64,000 nucleotides of DNA from Dermatemys mawii. Its lineage: Eukaryota; Chordata; Testudines; Dermatemydidae. The notes below the pieces were generated by a model, which saw only the letters and a list, made by a program, of their open reading frames with translations, did no database searches and was not told the origin of the DNA. Shown in pieces: positions 32,440 through 44,984 of the stretch; position 1 is the stretch's first letter, and every line of letters starts with the position of its first letter. The stretch covers positions 266,808-330,807 of the forward strand of contig ML677330.1 in the NCBI GenBank assembly GCA_007922305.1, in the 5' to 3' direction. A program made the translations under genes and the position numbers.

Positions 32440-34860
32440 GTATTTTGATGTGCTGAATTCAAATATGACAATTAAAACAACTGATTGGCTACTGTTTCTA
32501 AGATATTTAAGTTTTTACATTTTATGTCTATGTATATTGTGTAGATAGTAGAGTTTTAATCATAAATTGTAAACCTAGGTCTTTTCATGTGTTTATGGTT
32601 GCTTTACATGGTAATATTTCACCTGTCCTGTTTATGTAACACTTCAAAAATCAGCAAAGGGGTTATATAAATAAAATGTATTATGAAACAAAAGGCAAAA
32701 AACTATTATGTACATAGTTTAGTCCTATTCAGTGTCTACTCAGCGCTTCTTGGTTTGTCTCTTGTATTCATTAAATGGAGCATCTCTTGTCACTGTCCAG
32801 CAAGACTCTGCAAGCATTGATGGGCTACATTTGCCCTGATAGTGTTTCTCCATTGTTGCAATGTCCTGCTGAAATCGCTCGCCGTGCTCGTCGCTCATTG
32901 CTCCGCAGTTCGGTGGAAAAAAATCTAGATGAGAGTGCAAAAAATGTATCTTTAGTGACATGTTGCAACCAAGGCTTTTGTATGCCTTGAGGAGGTTCTC
33001 CACCAACAACCTGTAGTTGTCTGCCTTGTTGTTTCCGAGAAAATGTATTGCCGCTAACTGGAAGGCTTTCCATGCCGTCTTTTCCTTGCCACGCAGTGCA
33101 TGGTCAAATGCATCATCTCAAAGAAGTTCACGAATCTGAGGAACAACAAAGACACTTTCCTTTATCTTAGCTTCACTTAACCTTGGAAATTTTCCATGGA
33201 GGTACTTGAAAGCTGCTTGTGTTTTGTCAATGGTCTTGACAAAGTTCTTCATCAGACCCAGCTTGATGTGTAAGGGTGGTAACAAAATCTTCCTTGATTC
33301 AACAAGGTGGATGCTCAACACTTTTCCTCCCAGGCTCCAATGAGTGTCGGAGTGGCCAATCTTTCTTGATGTAGTGGGAATCTCTTGCAGAGAAAACAGC
33401 AGTACTTTGTGTATCCAGTCTGCAGACCAAGCCAGAGAGCAACAACCTTCAAATCGCCACAAAGCTGCCACTGATGTTGGTCATAGTTTATGCACCTCAA
33501 AAGTTGTTTCATATTGTCATAGGTTTCCTTCGTATGGACAGCATGACCAACTGGAATTGATGGCAAAACATTGCCATTATGCAGCAAAACAGCTTTAAGA
33601 CTCGTCTTTGATGAATCAATGAAGAGTCTTCACTCATCTGGATCGTGAACGATGTTGAGGGCTGCCATCATACCATCTATGTTGTTGCAGGCTACAAGAT
33701 CACCTTCCATGAAGAAGAATGGGACAAAATCCGTTTGACGGTCACGGAACATGGAATCCTTAACATCAGCTGCCAGGAGATTCCACTGCTGTAGTCTGGA
33801 GCCCAAAATCTCTGCCTTACTCTTGGGTACTTCCAAATCCCTGACAAGGTCATTCACTTCAGCTTGTGTTATGAGGTGTGGTTCAGAGGAAGAGGATGGG
33901 AGAAAATGTGGGTCCTGTGACATTGATGGTTCAGGACCAGGAGTTTCATCCGCTTCCTCTTCTTCGTCTGACTCAAGTGAGAATGATTCTGGTGCATCAG
34001 GAACCGGCAGTCCTTCTCCGTGGGGTATTGGGCGTATAGCTGATGGAATGTTTGGATAATGCACAGTCCATTTTTTCTTCTTTGACACACCTTTCCCAGC
34101 TGGAGGCACCATGCAGAAGTAACAATTGCTGGTATGATCTGTTGGCTCTCTCCAAATCATTGTCACTGCAAAAGGCATAGATTTCCTTTTCCTGTTCAAC
34201 CACTGGCGAAGATTTGTTGCACAAGTGTTGCAGCATATGTGTGGGGCCCACCTCTTGTCCTGATCTCCAATTTTGCAGCCAAAATAAAGGTGATAGGCTT
34301 TCTTAACCATAGTGGTTAGACTGCGCTTTTGTGATGCAAAAGTCACTTCACCACAAACATAGCAGAAGTTATCTGCACTGTTCACACAAGTACGAGGCAT
34401 CTCTGCTCACTTTGGCTAAACAGAAATGTGTCCCTTTGCAAAATCAAACACTGACAAATAAGAGAGCACGACACTGTATGATTTCTAGAGCTGATATAGG
34501 GCAATTTGTTCAGCAGAGTGATGTAAGCTTCCTTATGATTGCATCATCCATGACTTCTAGGAATAACATGATGCAATTCATATCATGTATGACACAATAC
34601 CAGCTTCAGATTGCATCATTCATTGTTTTGCCTAAAAAGCAAGTACTGTCCAAACCCAGTCATAGATTTATTCATAGATCCAGTCAAAGATGTATTTTAG
34701 ATATTTCTGGTTTAAATTGAGATCCCTTCCCTTTATAACTCACTTATCCTCTGCCATTCCCCTGTCAAGGGTCATATATACTGACCCAATAGCATATCTT
34801 GAAAACTAGAGCCAATCAACAATTTTAAGCATCATTTTCGTTCTCAGTGACCCAGAATTA
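32440..34860. mobile_element. decayed DNA-transposon-like element, superfamily unclear
   Basis: A single broken gene on the minus strand is enclosed by imperfect inverted repeats: the left one, read from the minus strand, is ATATCTTAGAAACAGTAGCC then AATCAGTTGTTTTAA (32506-32467); the right one is ATATCTTGAAAACTAGAGCC then AATCAACAATTTTAA (34794-34828). The pairing continues loosely outward for about 25 bp, so the outer limits are approximate. The flanks of the gene (34400-34790 and 32510-32735) are non-coding. The gene product is one I recognise as repeated in predicted protein sets of many animals, which supports a mobile origin; which superfamily it belongs to I cannot say. Confidence 0.7.
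32740..34400 (-). pseudogene. broken transposon gene with Cys-rich N terminus
   Basis: Starts with ATG at 34400. The first 256 codons are open and hold paired cysteines suited to zinc binding: C13/C16 (FCYVCGE), C57/C60, C93/C96 (CYFC), then an acidic stretch (residues about 144-152). The frame then meets TGA at 33630-33632 where a Trp is expected, and continues in the same frame (SSKTSLKAVLLHNG, HQWQLCGDLKVVALWLG, YCCFLC). Frame changes follow near 33400 and again near 33300-33325, after which ILLPPLHIKLGLMKNFVK, another TGA at 33118-33120 and FLHSHLDFFPPN, MSDEHGERF can be read down to 32740. With at least two stops and two shifts it is dead. The central CGDLK and HSHLDFF/DEHGERF motifs might be catalytic, by analogy only. 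Confidence 0.75.
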
Positions 34861-35029
34861 GTAAAGTGTGACTACATTTATTTCAGAAGCATTTTGGCTG
34901 TAGAGCAGTGTTTTCAGAGGTGCTTGAGAAATCAAGGCACCCAAAATTTGCAGATATGTCTGAAAATGGAGGCAAATGAGAGTTTAATACATAAAATCAA
35001 AGGAAGAATAGAAACCTAAATGTATTTAG

Positions 35030-35217
35030 CAGGGCTGCCCAGAGGATTCAGGGGGCCTGGGGCAAAGCAAGTTTGCTTCGGGTCTTTGGAAGTGGGTCAT
35101 TCACTCACACCAGGTATCTTCAGTGGCACTGAAGGACCTGCCACTGAAAACCCAGAGCACCACTGAGGGGGCCCCGAGAAAATTGCCCCACTTTCGCACC
35201 CTCCCCAGGCAGCGCTG
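35030..35217. mobile_element. hAT-type MITE, exact 8-bp duplication
   Basis: A 188-bp element with ends CAGGGCTGCCCAGAG and, on the other strand, CAGCGCTGCCTGGGG. It is flanked by perfect copies of GTATTTAG at 35022-35029 and 35218-35225. It is much richer in GC than its surroundings and has no coding capacity. Confidence 0.9.
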
Positions 35218-35225
35218 GTATTTAG

Positions 35226-37455
35226 CAAGTCACAGAGTGACCACTTTGGCAGTGCTACGTTAGTGACATTCATATTCATTTTCATCACTCTGATGTGTAT
35301 GTTTCAATATATATATATAAGGTCTGATTTGTTAATTATTTATCATTGGCCAAATGAGAAGGGCCTAGATAGTGTAACACAAAGAATGTGCCTGCATAGC
35401 AGGTTATTGGCACACATAGCAGCCAATTTCTAGCATTGCTGTATTAAGGACTGCCTGCAGTTCACTAATGAATTAGGAGTTCAGCACTGTGTGAAATGTT
35501 TCGACATTCTTTCCAACTTTGCTAAAGGAATTTCTGGTCTGTTTATTTCTAGCAATTATGGGCCTGATCTCACAAAAAGCAGCCTCTAGAAATGTTCTCA
35601 GTGTCCTCAGCTCCTACTGAAGTCAATGAGAATTGAAGGCTGTTTAGAACCCCTCAGGATTGGACCATACATAAATTAACAACATATCCCAACTTGAGTG
35701 CCCAAATTAAACACCTACATCCAGACTAGAGTTACAGAAATTAGAGGATTTGTTGGGTATTCTCCACATCTTAAAATTAGACCACTTATTTACGTACCTA
35801 AACATGAGCTTAAGTCCTTAACATACGCAAGTAAGCTTGAAAAAATTGGCATGCATTTTACACACAAGGAAATCCAAGTTAAGTCTACTCAAACAGTACA
35901 GAACACAGTTAAATATTGGAGATTTTTAAAACAATAGCTCTTTGAGGGAGGGTTGTAGAATTCAGTCTCTGTACCACAACCACCAATTTTTAGGGTTCAA
36001 ACCTCAGGTACACTGAAGCTTTGCCTGGCGTACACATCAATAATTCTGGGGCTGATTAGGGACTATTTTGGCACCAGACATACCTTAGAGCAGGCTCAGG
36101 GATGTCAATGGAGTTACTCCTGATTTACATGTGTGTAAATGAAGGGAGAATAAGGCCCTAGGAGAATTGTCAAAACTGCTTCATAACTGCTAAAGGACCC
36201 ATTTATCCAAAAATACATTTTGCCTGAACATCCAGGAAGCCACCTAAAAATTTACTTTTACAACTGACCTGCACAATGTGGAAACCAGATGTATTTTTCC
36301 CTGGATTAGATCTCAACTGCTTAAAGCCAAATGTTTTATATACATCCAGGACCCATACACCTGATGTGCTTCTGAATGTGCAGTGCCAGGTGGTTCTTTG
36401 ATCTGAGTTGCAGGACGACAGCACAACAGATAAACCGAAAGGATCAGCAGTATAGGAGTGAGAGCTTGATCTAATCACTGCTTAAGTTAACAGAGCTCTT
36501 TCCATTGATTTTGTTGGGATCTGGAATAACTCAATCTTTTACCATCATTTGGTAAACTTACTGCTCTCTATAAACAAACAAAATCCCCATCAGATTTCAT
36601 GGTCATATTGTCTTATTTTAGAATTGTCTAGTTATAAGCATCAAAGTGCCCTACCCATTGTTTTAACATCATTCACAAGGTTATGTTAATCATGCTATTT
36701 ATTTAAATGCCTCCAGAGTAATATTCCAGTCATTTCTTATTTAAATAAGCTAACATATCACTAATGTAATAGCAATTTTATGCCCAAAAGTTACAATTCT
36801 ATGTTGATATTTGAAAGGAAACTTTCAAAAATGTAGTGTTGAGGGTTTTGCATTTTATATAGGTAAGCAGCAGTGTCATTTTATATAAATGTGCAGAAAA
36901 TTAAAAGAGTTACCAATCTACAGTATGAAACAGTCCCTAGAATGAGCATAACCCGTGTACAGAAATACAGTATGCAATTTGAACTAGTCAGGCATCTAGG
37001 TTTATAGTTTGGCATATTACTTACACCGGAGATTCACTATTTGATACATTCTAAATAGAGGTTCAGATGCCAGCTTCCAAGGATTCTCTTTTCATTTAGA
37101 TAAAAATCTCTCAAGTTCTTAACCTAATAATTATCAATCTTTGTGCTTTGAAAAAAAAATCACTTTTTCCAAAGAGACAATGAGGCGAAGAAGTCCATGA
37201 TAAATCCCTATTCTGTTGTTCTGCACAAACAAAAATGTGAACTACAGTGAGAGACCTCCATAGTCTTACTCATGATGTGTAGTACCCTGCAAGAAGCCAC
37301 TGACACCAATGGAACTTAGCATGGAGTAAGGTACTACTCATTGTAAGTATCAGAATCTGACCTGCTGTAAAGAAAGACAAAGAAAATGATGACTGAAAGC
37401 TGAACCTCTTCCCCATGCTTTACTCCACCACTAAAAATGTCTGACTTATCACAAC
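35226..37455. other. AT-rich DNA, no recognised gene
   Basis: Contains a short AT microsatellite (35311-35321) and a dispersed CTACTGAAGTCAATGAGA scrap (35614-35631). No gene was supported. Confidence 0.45.
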
Positions 37456-38080
37456 AATTTTGCAAAGCACATCTCTAAACATAATAAAGGACATGTTCCT
37501 TCCCCTAAACACCTTACAAGCCAACATTAAACATGACATGAGACAGCAGGGACATGGTTGGGTTAGGAAGAGCAAAAGTAACTTCAGTAAGATGTGATAA
37601 CTCAGTGAGTGCCACTGCACAGCATGGAGAAATTTCTGTTTTGCTTATATTAGTGGAATAAAATACATAAAAGGCTGCATTGGCTAATTTCTTGTAGGCT
37701 TCAGAGAAGAAATTGGTTTAGAAAAAGAATTTCAAAGAGTAGAGACCAGCTCAGAAAGGATATCCCAAGCATAAGGGGCACCGTGGAAGAAAACCCAGAG
37801 GAAGGCTGTGCAGGAAACAGGCATCTAGGATGGCATTATTGGTGAGCAAAGAAGGCAGGAGGGAGAATATGAAAGAAACAAGCTTGGAAAAGTAGACTAG
37901 GAAGAGAGAGAGCTGGTAAAATTTAATCTTTAACCACAGTGGGCCAATTCTGATGTCATTTCGAGTGATATAAGTCAAGAGTATCTCCACACAAGTCCAT
38001 ATAGTTTTACAAACTGATGTGAGAAGAGAACTGGGACTTTATTTATAGGCAAGACTGGGAACACTCCACACTTTCTTGTA
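37456..38080. repeat. old dispersed repeat pieces, unclassified
   Basis: AAAGGACATGTTCCTTCCCC, CACCTTACAAGCCAACATTAA (37490-37530) resemble the CCAAAGAGCTTACAATCTAA family. The purine-rich stretch 37700-37920 (GGATATCCCAAGCATAAGG, GGAAGGCTGTGCAGGAAAC) resembles 45290-45480 in style and may be the same old element. Frames are broken. Confidence 0.4.
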
Positions 38081-40834
38081 TAAATATTTTAATCTTGAAG
38101 AGAAACATTTATTTCATGCTTTAAAAATGTTTGGATGCAATATGCAGAATAAATTTAAGATACATCTTCTCACCCTAGCATTAGCACTACACACAAAATC
38201 TAATTCTATGTACACAGTTTTAAAACAGATTCCTTTCTAAAACTTGAAAGGGAGGGTTTTTGTTGGTGTGCCTCAAAAACATGTTCACAATTTTAGCTCA
38301 TATTTTTTGACAATTTGAAAACAACTGCGACTTGGAGTATAGCTCCTTTTGTTAATGTTCCAGAAACTAAAACTCTAATCTGTACTGGCAAGGAAAATTA
38401 TACAAATAATCAAATCCTGCCTTTACTCAGAGAGAGTAACACAATGACTGTTCAGGCCTCTTCTCAGACAGCTTTTCTATATTCCTCAATTAAATCTCAA
38501 GAAAATAATTACAATGGATGCTCACAATAATATTAATGTCTACTGAAGATAAAGACACTAATGCACTTTCTCTTTTATGCCAGAGGAGGAAAAGAGAGAG
38601 AGAAACCTCATGGGGATTTTCAAAAGCGCTCAACACTGCTCTAATTCTGATCCCAGGAGTTTCACTATTAACTCTAATAGGCTCAGAGGCCAATGCTAGT
38701 GCTTTTGGAAATCTCATCCACAATGTGCTATGGCTACATGCATTTGTGTTTCCCTCTAAGCCTAGGAGGCCATGTTTTTGTAACTTGAGAACCTCATTAC
38801 TAAAAGGTACAAGAGCAGATCAGTCTGCAGCAAGCTTATGGAGCTCTGTCAAAGTAGTATGAAAATCCATACATGTGTGCCTTTATTTTTCTTCTAGTAA
38901 ACTATACTACACATATTGCATGTATCTTAGAGAATATACATTATTAATACTGCAGTATTTATCACGTGAACCAGGTTATCATGTGAAAAGTGACTATATA
39001 CCTCAGATATCACACCAACTATCTGAGATAACAGTTATTTCCTATTGCAGGTACATGGAATAACTACAGTATCACAGATGTAATATGTGGGGTTGACTTT
39101 TTAATGGTAACCACAGTGTATAAAACAGAAAGTGCTATCACAATTGTGTCTCTCCACGCTTGTATCAGGTAGTTCCCCATTTTCCATGGACTGGTATATG
39201 TCAGACAGTGACATTATTTTTAAACTTCAGTTAAATCTTAATCTATTTTTATGTTAAATGAAAAGGATTTTTTCATGACCCCACCCCTGGAAAAATAAAT
39301 TCTACCACACACATTTACTGTTTAAAAAGAATATGTTAAAAAGAAGAGGGGGTGGGGAATCTGGTTATTAAAATGACCAGTCCACAGCAAAGAAGACTGG
39401 AGTTTAAAAGTTCATATGCCCATAAATCTCAATGGTTTTCTTTTAAGACAAATATGATGAGATGAAGCTGAACTGAATGCTCAAAAAATTTGAAAAAGTT
39501 TAAAAAGAATAAACACTGAAAAAAATCTTGTTCTAAAATGCCATCCAAGATAAATATTGGTCAAAGAAACGGTTGTGAAGGAAATGTTCCCTTTTATATG
39601 TGAACTCTTTGTGTAGGTTTCTAATATTGGCATCCATCACAATAGTATCTAAGTCCCTTTTCCCTTTTAGCATGCTACTAATTCGGGCCCCAAACCTGCA
39701 AATGAGCCCTTTATGGGGCTCCTTGTGAGTGCAGGCATGTACATGCAAAGTCAGTTTCAGGCTCAGGGCCTTACTGACCACCTTATTCAGGGCCTCATCT
39801 TACTAAACGTTGTGTTCTTCTAGCTTCCATTGCCCTAAGAAATTTTCAATTCCTTGAAGAATTGGACTTAAACTAAGGCTCCTATCCCCCAACTCCTTAA
39901 AATCAAAGGTAACACTTCACTTAAAACATATTACCAACTCTAAATCTCTTAGCTTCCCTGGCAGGGGAATGAGGGGAATATGTTGTGGTCATTATGGAGG
40001 AAAATATTGCAATTGATTTTAAAAACAAAGGCGAAAGAGGGTCTTGTGGCTCAAGCAGAAAGGAAGGAGTCAGGAGATTACTATTCTAGCCCCACCTGTT
40101 GACAGGCATCCCACGTTGTCTTTGCTAAATCACAAAAGAACATCCCTGAATGCCCTTACTCATGCTGGGTAGCGTGGTGTTCAATGATCACTCAGTGTTT
40201 AAAGTACTTCCAAGAGCTCTGCTTTATTCAGTATCCATTTCCAACTGGCAGTGCATAGCAAAAACAGCTGCACAGACTGTCTGGGAAGCTCAGTCCTGAA
40301 AGGCATGGTCCCCAGTACCACAGGCAGTATCTTACTGAGCAAATGACCCTACTGAAGCAAATGGGACAATTTGTGGAGTAAGGTGCTTGTTGTCAGCAAA
40401 GGTATCAGAATCAGGTCCTCCATCTCTGCCTTAACTCTTAAAGCTACATATAAAAAATATTTTATTTCATTAATATTTTACAGCACCTATCCCAAGCTCT
40501 AGACAATCTTACAGCATTAAAAGATACAAAGCAAAAAAGGAGATCACGATATTTTGTAATAGTCTTCCCTGATTCATATACAATATATTTACCCCAAAAA
40601 TATAAAACCATAATGGCACACAAAGAGTCACCCTCTAACCACTGCCTCAGAAAAGCCAGAGAGAAAAGACAACTTTGCAGTATGCCCTAAACATTAACAT
40701 ATGCAGATTCTCTTACACCAAGGAGACAGGTGTAGAAAACTTCCAACTGTGAACCCCATTTTTCTACTCAGGGGCTCCAATCTATACTGCAACCTCCACT
40801 GGGGATTGGACTATACACCTAGTGGAAAGACATT
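38081..40834. other. AT-rich DNA, no recognised gene
   Basis: Short frames only. About 40040-40130 resembles an old MIR-like SINE head (GGAAGGAGTCAGGAGATTAC), and 40465-40560 resembles the CAGCACCTATCCC tail family. None is strong. Confidence 0.4.
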
Positions 40835-41189
40835 GCCCTGGCTCACACTACAAAGTTAGGTTAATGCAAGTTACCTTGCATCGACTTATCTGTGCACATA
40901 TATAAACTCAAATTTGTCTCTCACCAATGTAAGTGCCCTGTTACGGCAGTCCAGTACAAGTGTAGAACCTGCATGACCTACATCGACCTTAACAGTCCTC
41001 CACCTGCTGTTCCACAATCCCCAGTGACCGCTCTGGTCACAGTTGTGAACTTCCCTGCCCAAGGGTCATGGAGAGTGGAAGACATCCCTCCCTTTAAAAC
41101 CACCACACATTTTTGAAATGCCTTTTCCTAATTTCCCATCTTGGTAAGCACACCCTGCACAACCATGGACAGTTGCTACCTCTTAATCA

Positions 41190-41699
41190 CCTTTTCCAGC
41201 TCAATGAACTAGACATGCTCCTGCCAGAAGTAAATAGGAGATATTGGAGCTCCTGAACCTGTGGGGGAAAGAGATTGTGCAGGCGTAGCTACAAACCAGT
41301 CAGAGAAAGGTGGACACCTATGAAAAGATTGCACAGGGGATGCAGTCAAAGTGGTGTGACAGGGATCAGCAGCAGGGCTGTGTGAAAGTCAAGGAACTAC
41401 TGTGGGCATATCACAAAGCCAGGGAGGTGAACAGTCAGTCAATCTGGTGCTGAGCCACAGAACTACCATTTTTACAATGAACTGCAAGCCACACTTGGTG
41501 GAGATTCCACCAGCACTCTGCAGACAACCACGGACAGCGAACTGAAAGTGAACCCCGTGTGAACAACAGCAAGGAGGAAGAGAGACATGAAACAGTGGGC
41601 TGGGGAGAGCTCCAGCTATGCCACAAACCAGGATCTGTATGAGACTCCACCACACTCTAGTCCGTCCCAACAGCCAAGCACAGATGAGCCCGATCCAAG
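41190..41699 (+). pseudogene. Myb/SANT-like gene relic of E3, exon 1
   Basis: With a few stops, the translation follows the SANT domain: LWGKEIVQA, QRKVDTYEKIAQGMQS, CVKVKELLWAYHKAREVN, then ELQATLGGDSTSTLQTTTD. KVKELxxAYHKARE matches E1 (KVKELRNAYRKARE). The stretch ends at a preserved donor AAG/GTAAGG (41699/41700). Several in-frame stops (for example after IVQA) make it dead. Confidence 0.75.
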
Positions 41700-41865
41700 G
41701 TAAGGAATCTTGGATAAGTTTGTGCTGGCATTCTCCCTTAAAATGTTTAAATGTGAAGATGGTGCACAGCCCAACCCCAGCTTGGCAGGACATAGGTGTC
41801 TACTCTTCATTGTTTTACTCGTTTGAGAAGGGGTAGAATTATCAGTTTTTCAACCCCATGTAGGA

Positions 41866-42078
41866 TTAGGTGGGGAGACATGGAGCAATCTGTTTGTACA
41901 TAGAAATATCCCTTGCATCCTTCTGAGGAATCTCAATGAAAGTTTCTGCAATCTTCTTCTGAAGATTTCTAGGGATGGCTGCCTTATTTCTCCCTTCCCA
42001 GAAGGGCATTTTCCTGTGCCATTCTCTGATGTGTTTGGCATGTGTGATAATCACACATTTACAACAAGCACCACACAT
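41866..42078 (-). pseudogene. ORF3 relic of E3
   Basis: The minus frame reads HIREWHRKMPFWEGRNKAA then IPRNLQKKIAETFIEIP and KDARDI. E2 ORF3 has AWHQKVSYHGGQNKAALTRN and E1 ORF3 has ETFEEITDDDYREV at the corresponding positions, so this fragment bridges the other two. The N-terminal third is not recognisable. It lies between the SANT relic and the transposase relic, in the same orientation as the transposase. Confidence 0.65.
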
Positions 42079-42144
42079 ATCCTAATAACCCCCAAAACTT
42101 CAGAGCTAGGCAGAGCACAGTTCACCAGCTCACATTACTGTGGC

Positions 42145-43325
42145 TGACAGTTAAAGTGGTCTTTCAAATCCTACCTCAGCTGCATAGCTTTGAGCTGAGT
42201 TCTTGCAGTGACTCTTGTATCTGGCTGCTCAAACTAATCAGACAGCTGCTTCACCTCTGCTCCAGCAGCAACTTTTCTCGTTTTGCATCACAGATTATGC
42301 AGGACATAACTCTCACTACTGGGATATTTTTGTCACTGAAATCTAATCTAGTGAGTAAACACTTTCAGATTCCCCTTCAATTGCTAAAAGCAGATTCAAC
42401 TGCCTTTCTGCACCTGCTGAGCTGAAAGCTTAATCCTTTCTTGGGGCTGTCAACGTAGCCAGCATACGGCTTCATTAGCCTGGAGAGCAAGAGGTAGATT
42501 GGGTCCCCAAAGTCACTATTGGCATCCACCAGTCAGGACAATGCTTGCTTGCAGTTTCCTGAACCGTCCTGTATTCTTAAAGATGTGAGCTTCATGCACC
42601 TTTCCTCACAGATATCAGTGAAACATCTCCAGTGATCCACCTACTCTTGTGTAACTATAGAAAAGTAACCCTTCCAGTTGATAAATTCTGCTGCAAAGTG
42701 GGCTGAGACCAAAATGAGGATGTGTGTGCCATCTATCGCTCCACTAAAGTTCTGGGGTTCCCAAACTGCAAATCCATCCATGATGTCCTGCATGTTGCCG
42801 AGAGTCACAGTCCTCAGTAGCAGGATACAATGAATGGCCCTACACACTTGCATGACAACAGGATTTTCCAATTCCTAAATGATTTCTCACGAGCCTGCAG
42901 CAATCCAGCATTGCAAGCACCCACCGTGCATAATCACTCTCTTCTCACCTATCAGTTCAGAATTAGATACATTCATAGAGAATAGGTCCATCAATGGCTA
43001 TTAACCAAGACCATAAGGGATGCAACCCCATGATCTGAGCTTCGTTAAGCCTCTGACTGCCAGATGCAGAGACTGGATGACCTGTTTCTTCCCTCTGAAG
43101 CATCTGGCACTGTTGGAAGACAGGATACTAAGCTAGTTGGACCACTGGTCTGACCCAGTATGGCCACTCTTCTGCTGATGTCCATACCTTGGAGGGCTCG
43201 TGTGAGCTCAGCATAAAAATCCAGGAACGTGGCCTTTCACATCCAAATGTTCTGCAGCCACTGCTTGTCATCCCAAACCTGCATTACAATAAGATCCAAC
43301 TGTTCTGCACGTCTAGAAGTGGTTC
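42145..43325 (-). pseudogene. Harbinger transposase relic of E3, interrupted
   Basis: From the N-terminal side: LIVMQVWDDKQWLQN and KATFLDFYAELTRAL (about 43300-43190); then an inserted repeat; then VVMQVCRAIHCILLL, GAIDGTHILILVSAHFA with the first catalytic Asp, INWKGYFSIV (42871-42641); degraded text through the region of the second Asp; and near the end VLHNLCDAKREK and DTRVTARTQLKAMQLR, which match the E1 C terminus (ALHNLCERKGE, ESRVHGGDQREAVRIR). Many stops and shifts. Confidence 0.8.
42895..43175 (-). repeat. dispersed repeat inserted in E3 transposase
   Basis: CATTCATAGAGAATAGGTCC, CAATGGCTATTAACCAAG, TTGGAAGACAGGATACTAAG, GGTCTGACCCAGTATGGCCA. It is the reverse orientation of the repeat at 63215-63640 (GGCCATACAGGGTCAGACC, CAGTATCCTGTCTACC). 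It separates two parts of a coding frame, so it came after E3. Confidence 0.75.
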
Positions 43326-43440
43326 TCCATCAGATGCTGCTGCTCCACGAATCCCACCAACTTCAAATTGCTTTTCACTATGTCCCCTAGCAATCTGTCC
43401 TCAAAGAAACTGTCATTTCCCTCATTGCAAAAAAACAGAG

Positions 43441-44984
43441 GATCATTCATCCTGTGTGTGCCCAACTACATACAGTTGATTTCAGTGGTGTTGCAGACAT
43501 CCTCCCCAGCTCAATCTTGTAAAATATGTGTAATTGCCCATTAGCACCAACTATTATCCTTCTCTCCAAGGCTTCAAAACGGTAGAGGAGACAATATCTG
43601 ACCTGGAAACCTTCTGTGACTGCCTTACAAAAAAACAAATTGCTGCAAACGCAGTGGATGAGCTCAATAACTACCGTAGGGCTATCAGAGGATGCTACAT
43701 CTGGAAACCTGGAAATATCTGTTCAAGGTAATCAAAACCACAAATATGTGAAAGAGGACTGAACAACAAATGAACTAGTTTATTTGACAGTTTGAGCTGA
43801 AGCAATGCTCACTAGGATCAAGATTCTTTTAATCGCAATTTTCATTTTTCAAATGAAAAATGACTTTGCAATCAGCCCACCAAAACAAAAATGAAAACCA
43901 GTTTTAATTAAAATAAAAACATTGCTTCTTTTCTATTTTTTCTATCAAAAACATGAAAAGATTTCTGAAAAAAACTGAACAAAAATCCCATTTCTTTAAA
44001 AATATTGTGAAAACTAAAGTGTAATTTTTTGTCTAGCCCTACAGATGCTTGAGATCTCTGGCCTGTGCTCCCAGATGGAGGGCCTATGAAAAAAACCACA
44101 GGAAGACAGGCAGACAAGAATTTTCAATTTCTGCTTTCATGGCTACAAGTGAAAATGGGCAGTGGGGTGGGAGGAAGGAATAGAAGAGAACAAAAATGCT
44201 GCAGCAAAAGAGAAGACAGATGCTCCAGTGAAGTCCTATGGCCAGGTTTAATAACTAGACTCACATGCTGTACAATGAGTAGTTTAAAATGTTAGGCTAT
44301 AAATTTCTCATCACAAAATTGTCAGTATTTTCTCAAATACTCTGGTAGAAAATTGATTTCACTCTGTGCAGTCATAAACTTGATTCCAAAAGATAAAATA
44401 ATCTTCATAGTTCTGGTGATTTTCTATACTTGCATAGTGTGCAGTATATTGAAGAGACAGTACAGTTCTACAGAAGCTGGAAAGATCCCACATACCACCC
44501 TTTAGCACACTGGTGCATTCATTTGAATTGAATCATACTTCAACAGCATATGACAGCCACTCAAAAAAAATCCCCCAAAACAGTAGTGGTATTCATTTCA
44601 CCTGCTATTCAAAATGCCCAGCACGTGTTAATATTAACTCAAGCTGAGAGAAAACATCTCTGCAGAGTAACCAAGGACTTGATTGCATGTCTGACCATCA
44701 TTACAAAAAAGGGAATACAACACAACAGAATCATTTTTGTAGGAGTGGTGTATATTTTGTGGCTTCAGAAAACAGCCTCCTTTGTTCCCATCCCCAGTCC
44801 TGACTCAGGCAAAGCTCTCATTTCAGGTCTACTGATCACCTAAAATCTTGAGGAGGAGTAATATAAGCCATGCATACCCCATTCTTAACAGTTAGCACAA
44901 CCAGATGAATAGTATTAAATATGCTATAACAAAGGCTATGCTGCATGAAATATTATTCATTATTTGTATTCAAGTGGCGCTGAG
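43441..44984. other. AT-rich DNA, no recognised gene
   Basis: Nothing recognised with confidence. The 97-codon plus frame at 44550 lacks domains. Confidence 0.45.

Larger units (their letters stand above)
40835..43440. mobile_element. Harbinger copy E3, heavily decayed
   Basis: The left end GCCCTGGCTCACACTACAAA then GTTAGGTTAATGCAAGTTAC resembles the E2 end (TCTTCACTACGAAATTAGG, TTGATTACCTTGC). Inside, in the same order as E1 and E2, come SANT-like text (plus, about 41190-41699), an ORF3 relic (minus, about 41866-42078) and transposase text (minus, about 43320-42145). The right end was not recognised. A later repeat lies in the transposase at about 42895-43175. No SANT exon 2 is visible between ORF3 and the transposase end. 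Confidence 0.75.

Noticed and set aside
33344..34319. Plus-strand frames opposite the 32-34 kb gene
   Set aside because: Antisense shadows; the minus-strand reading has the cysteine pairs and the recognisable core.
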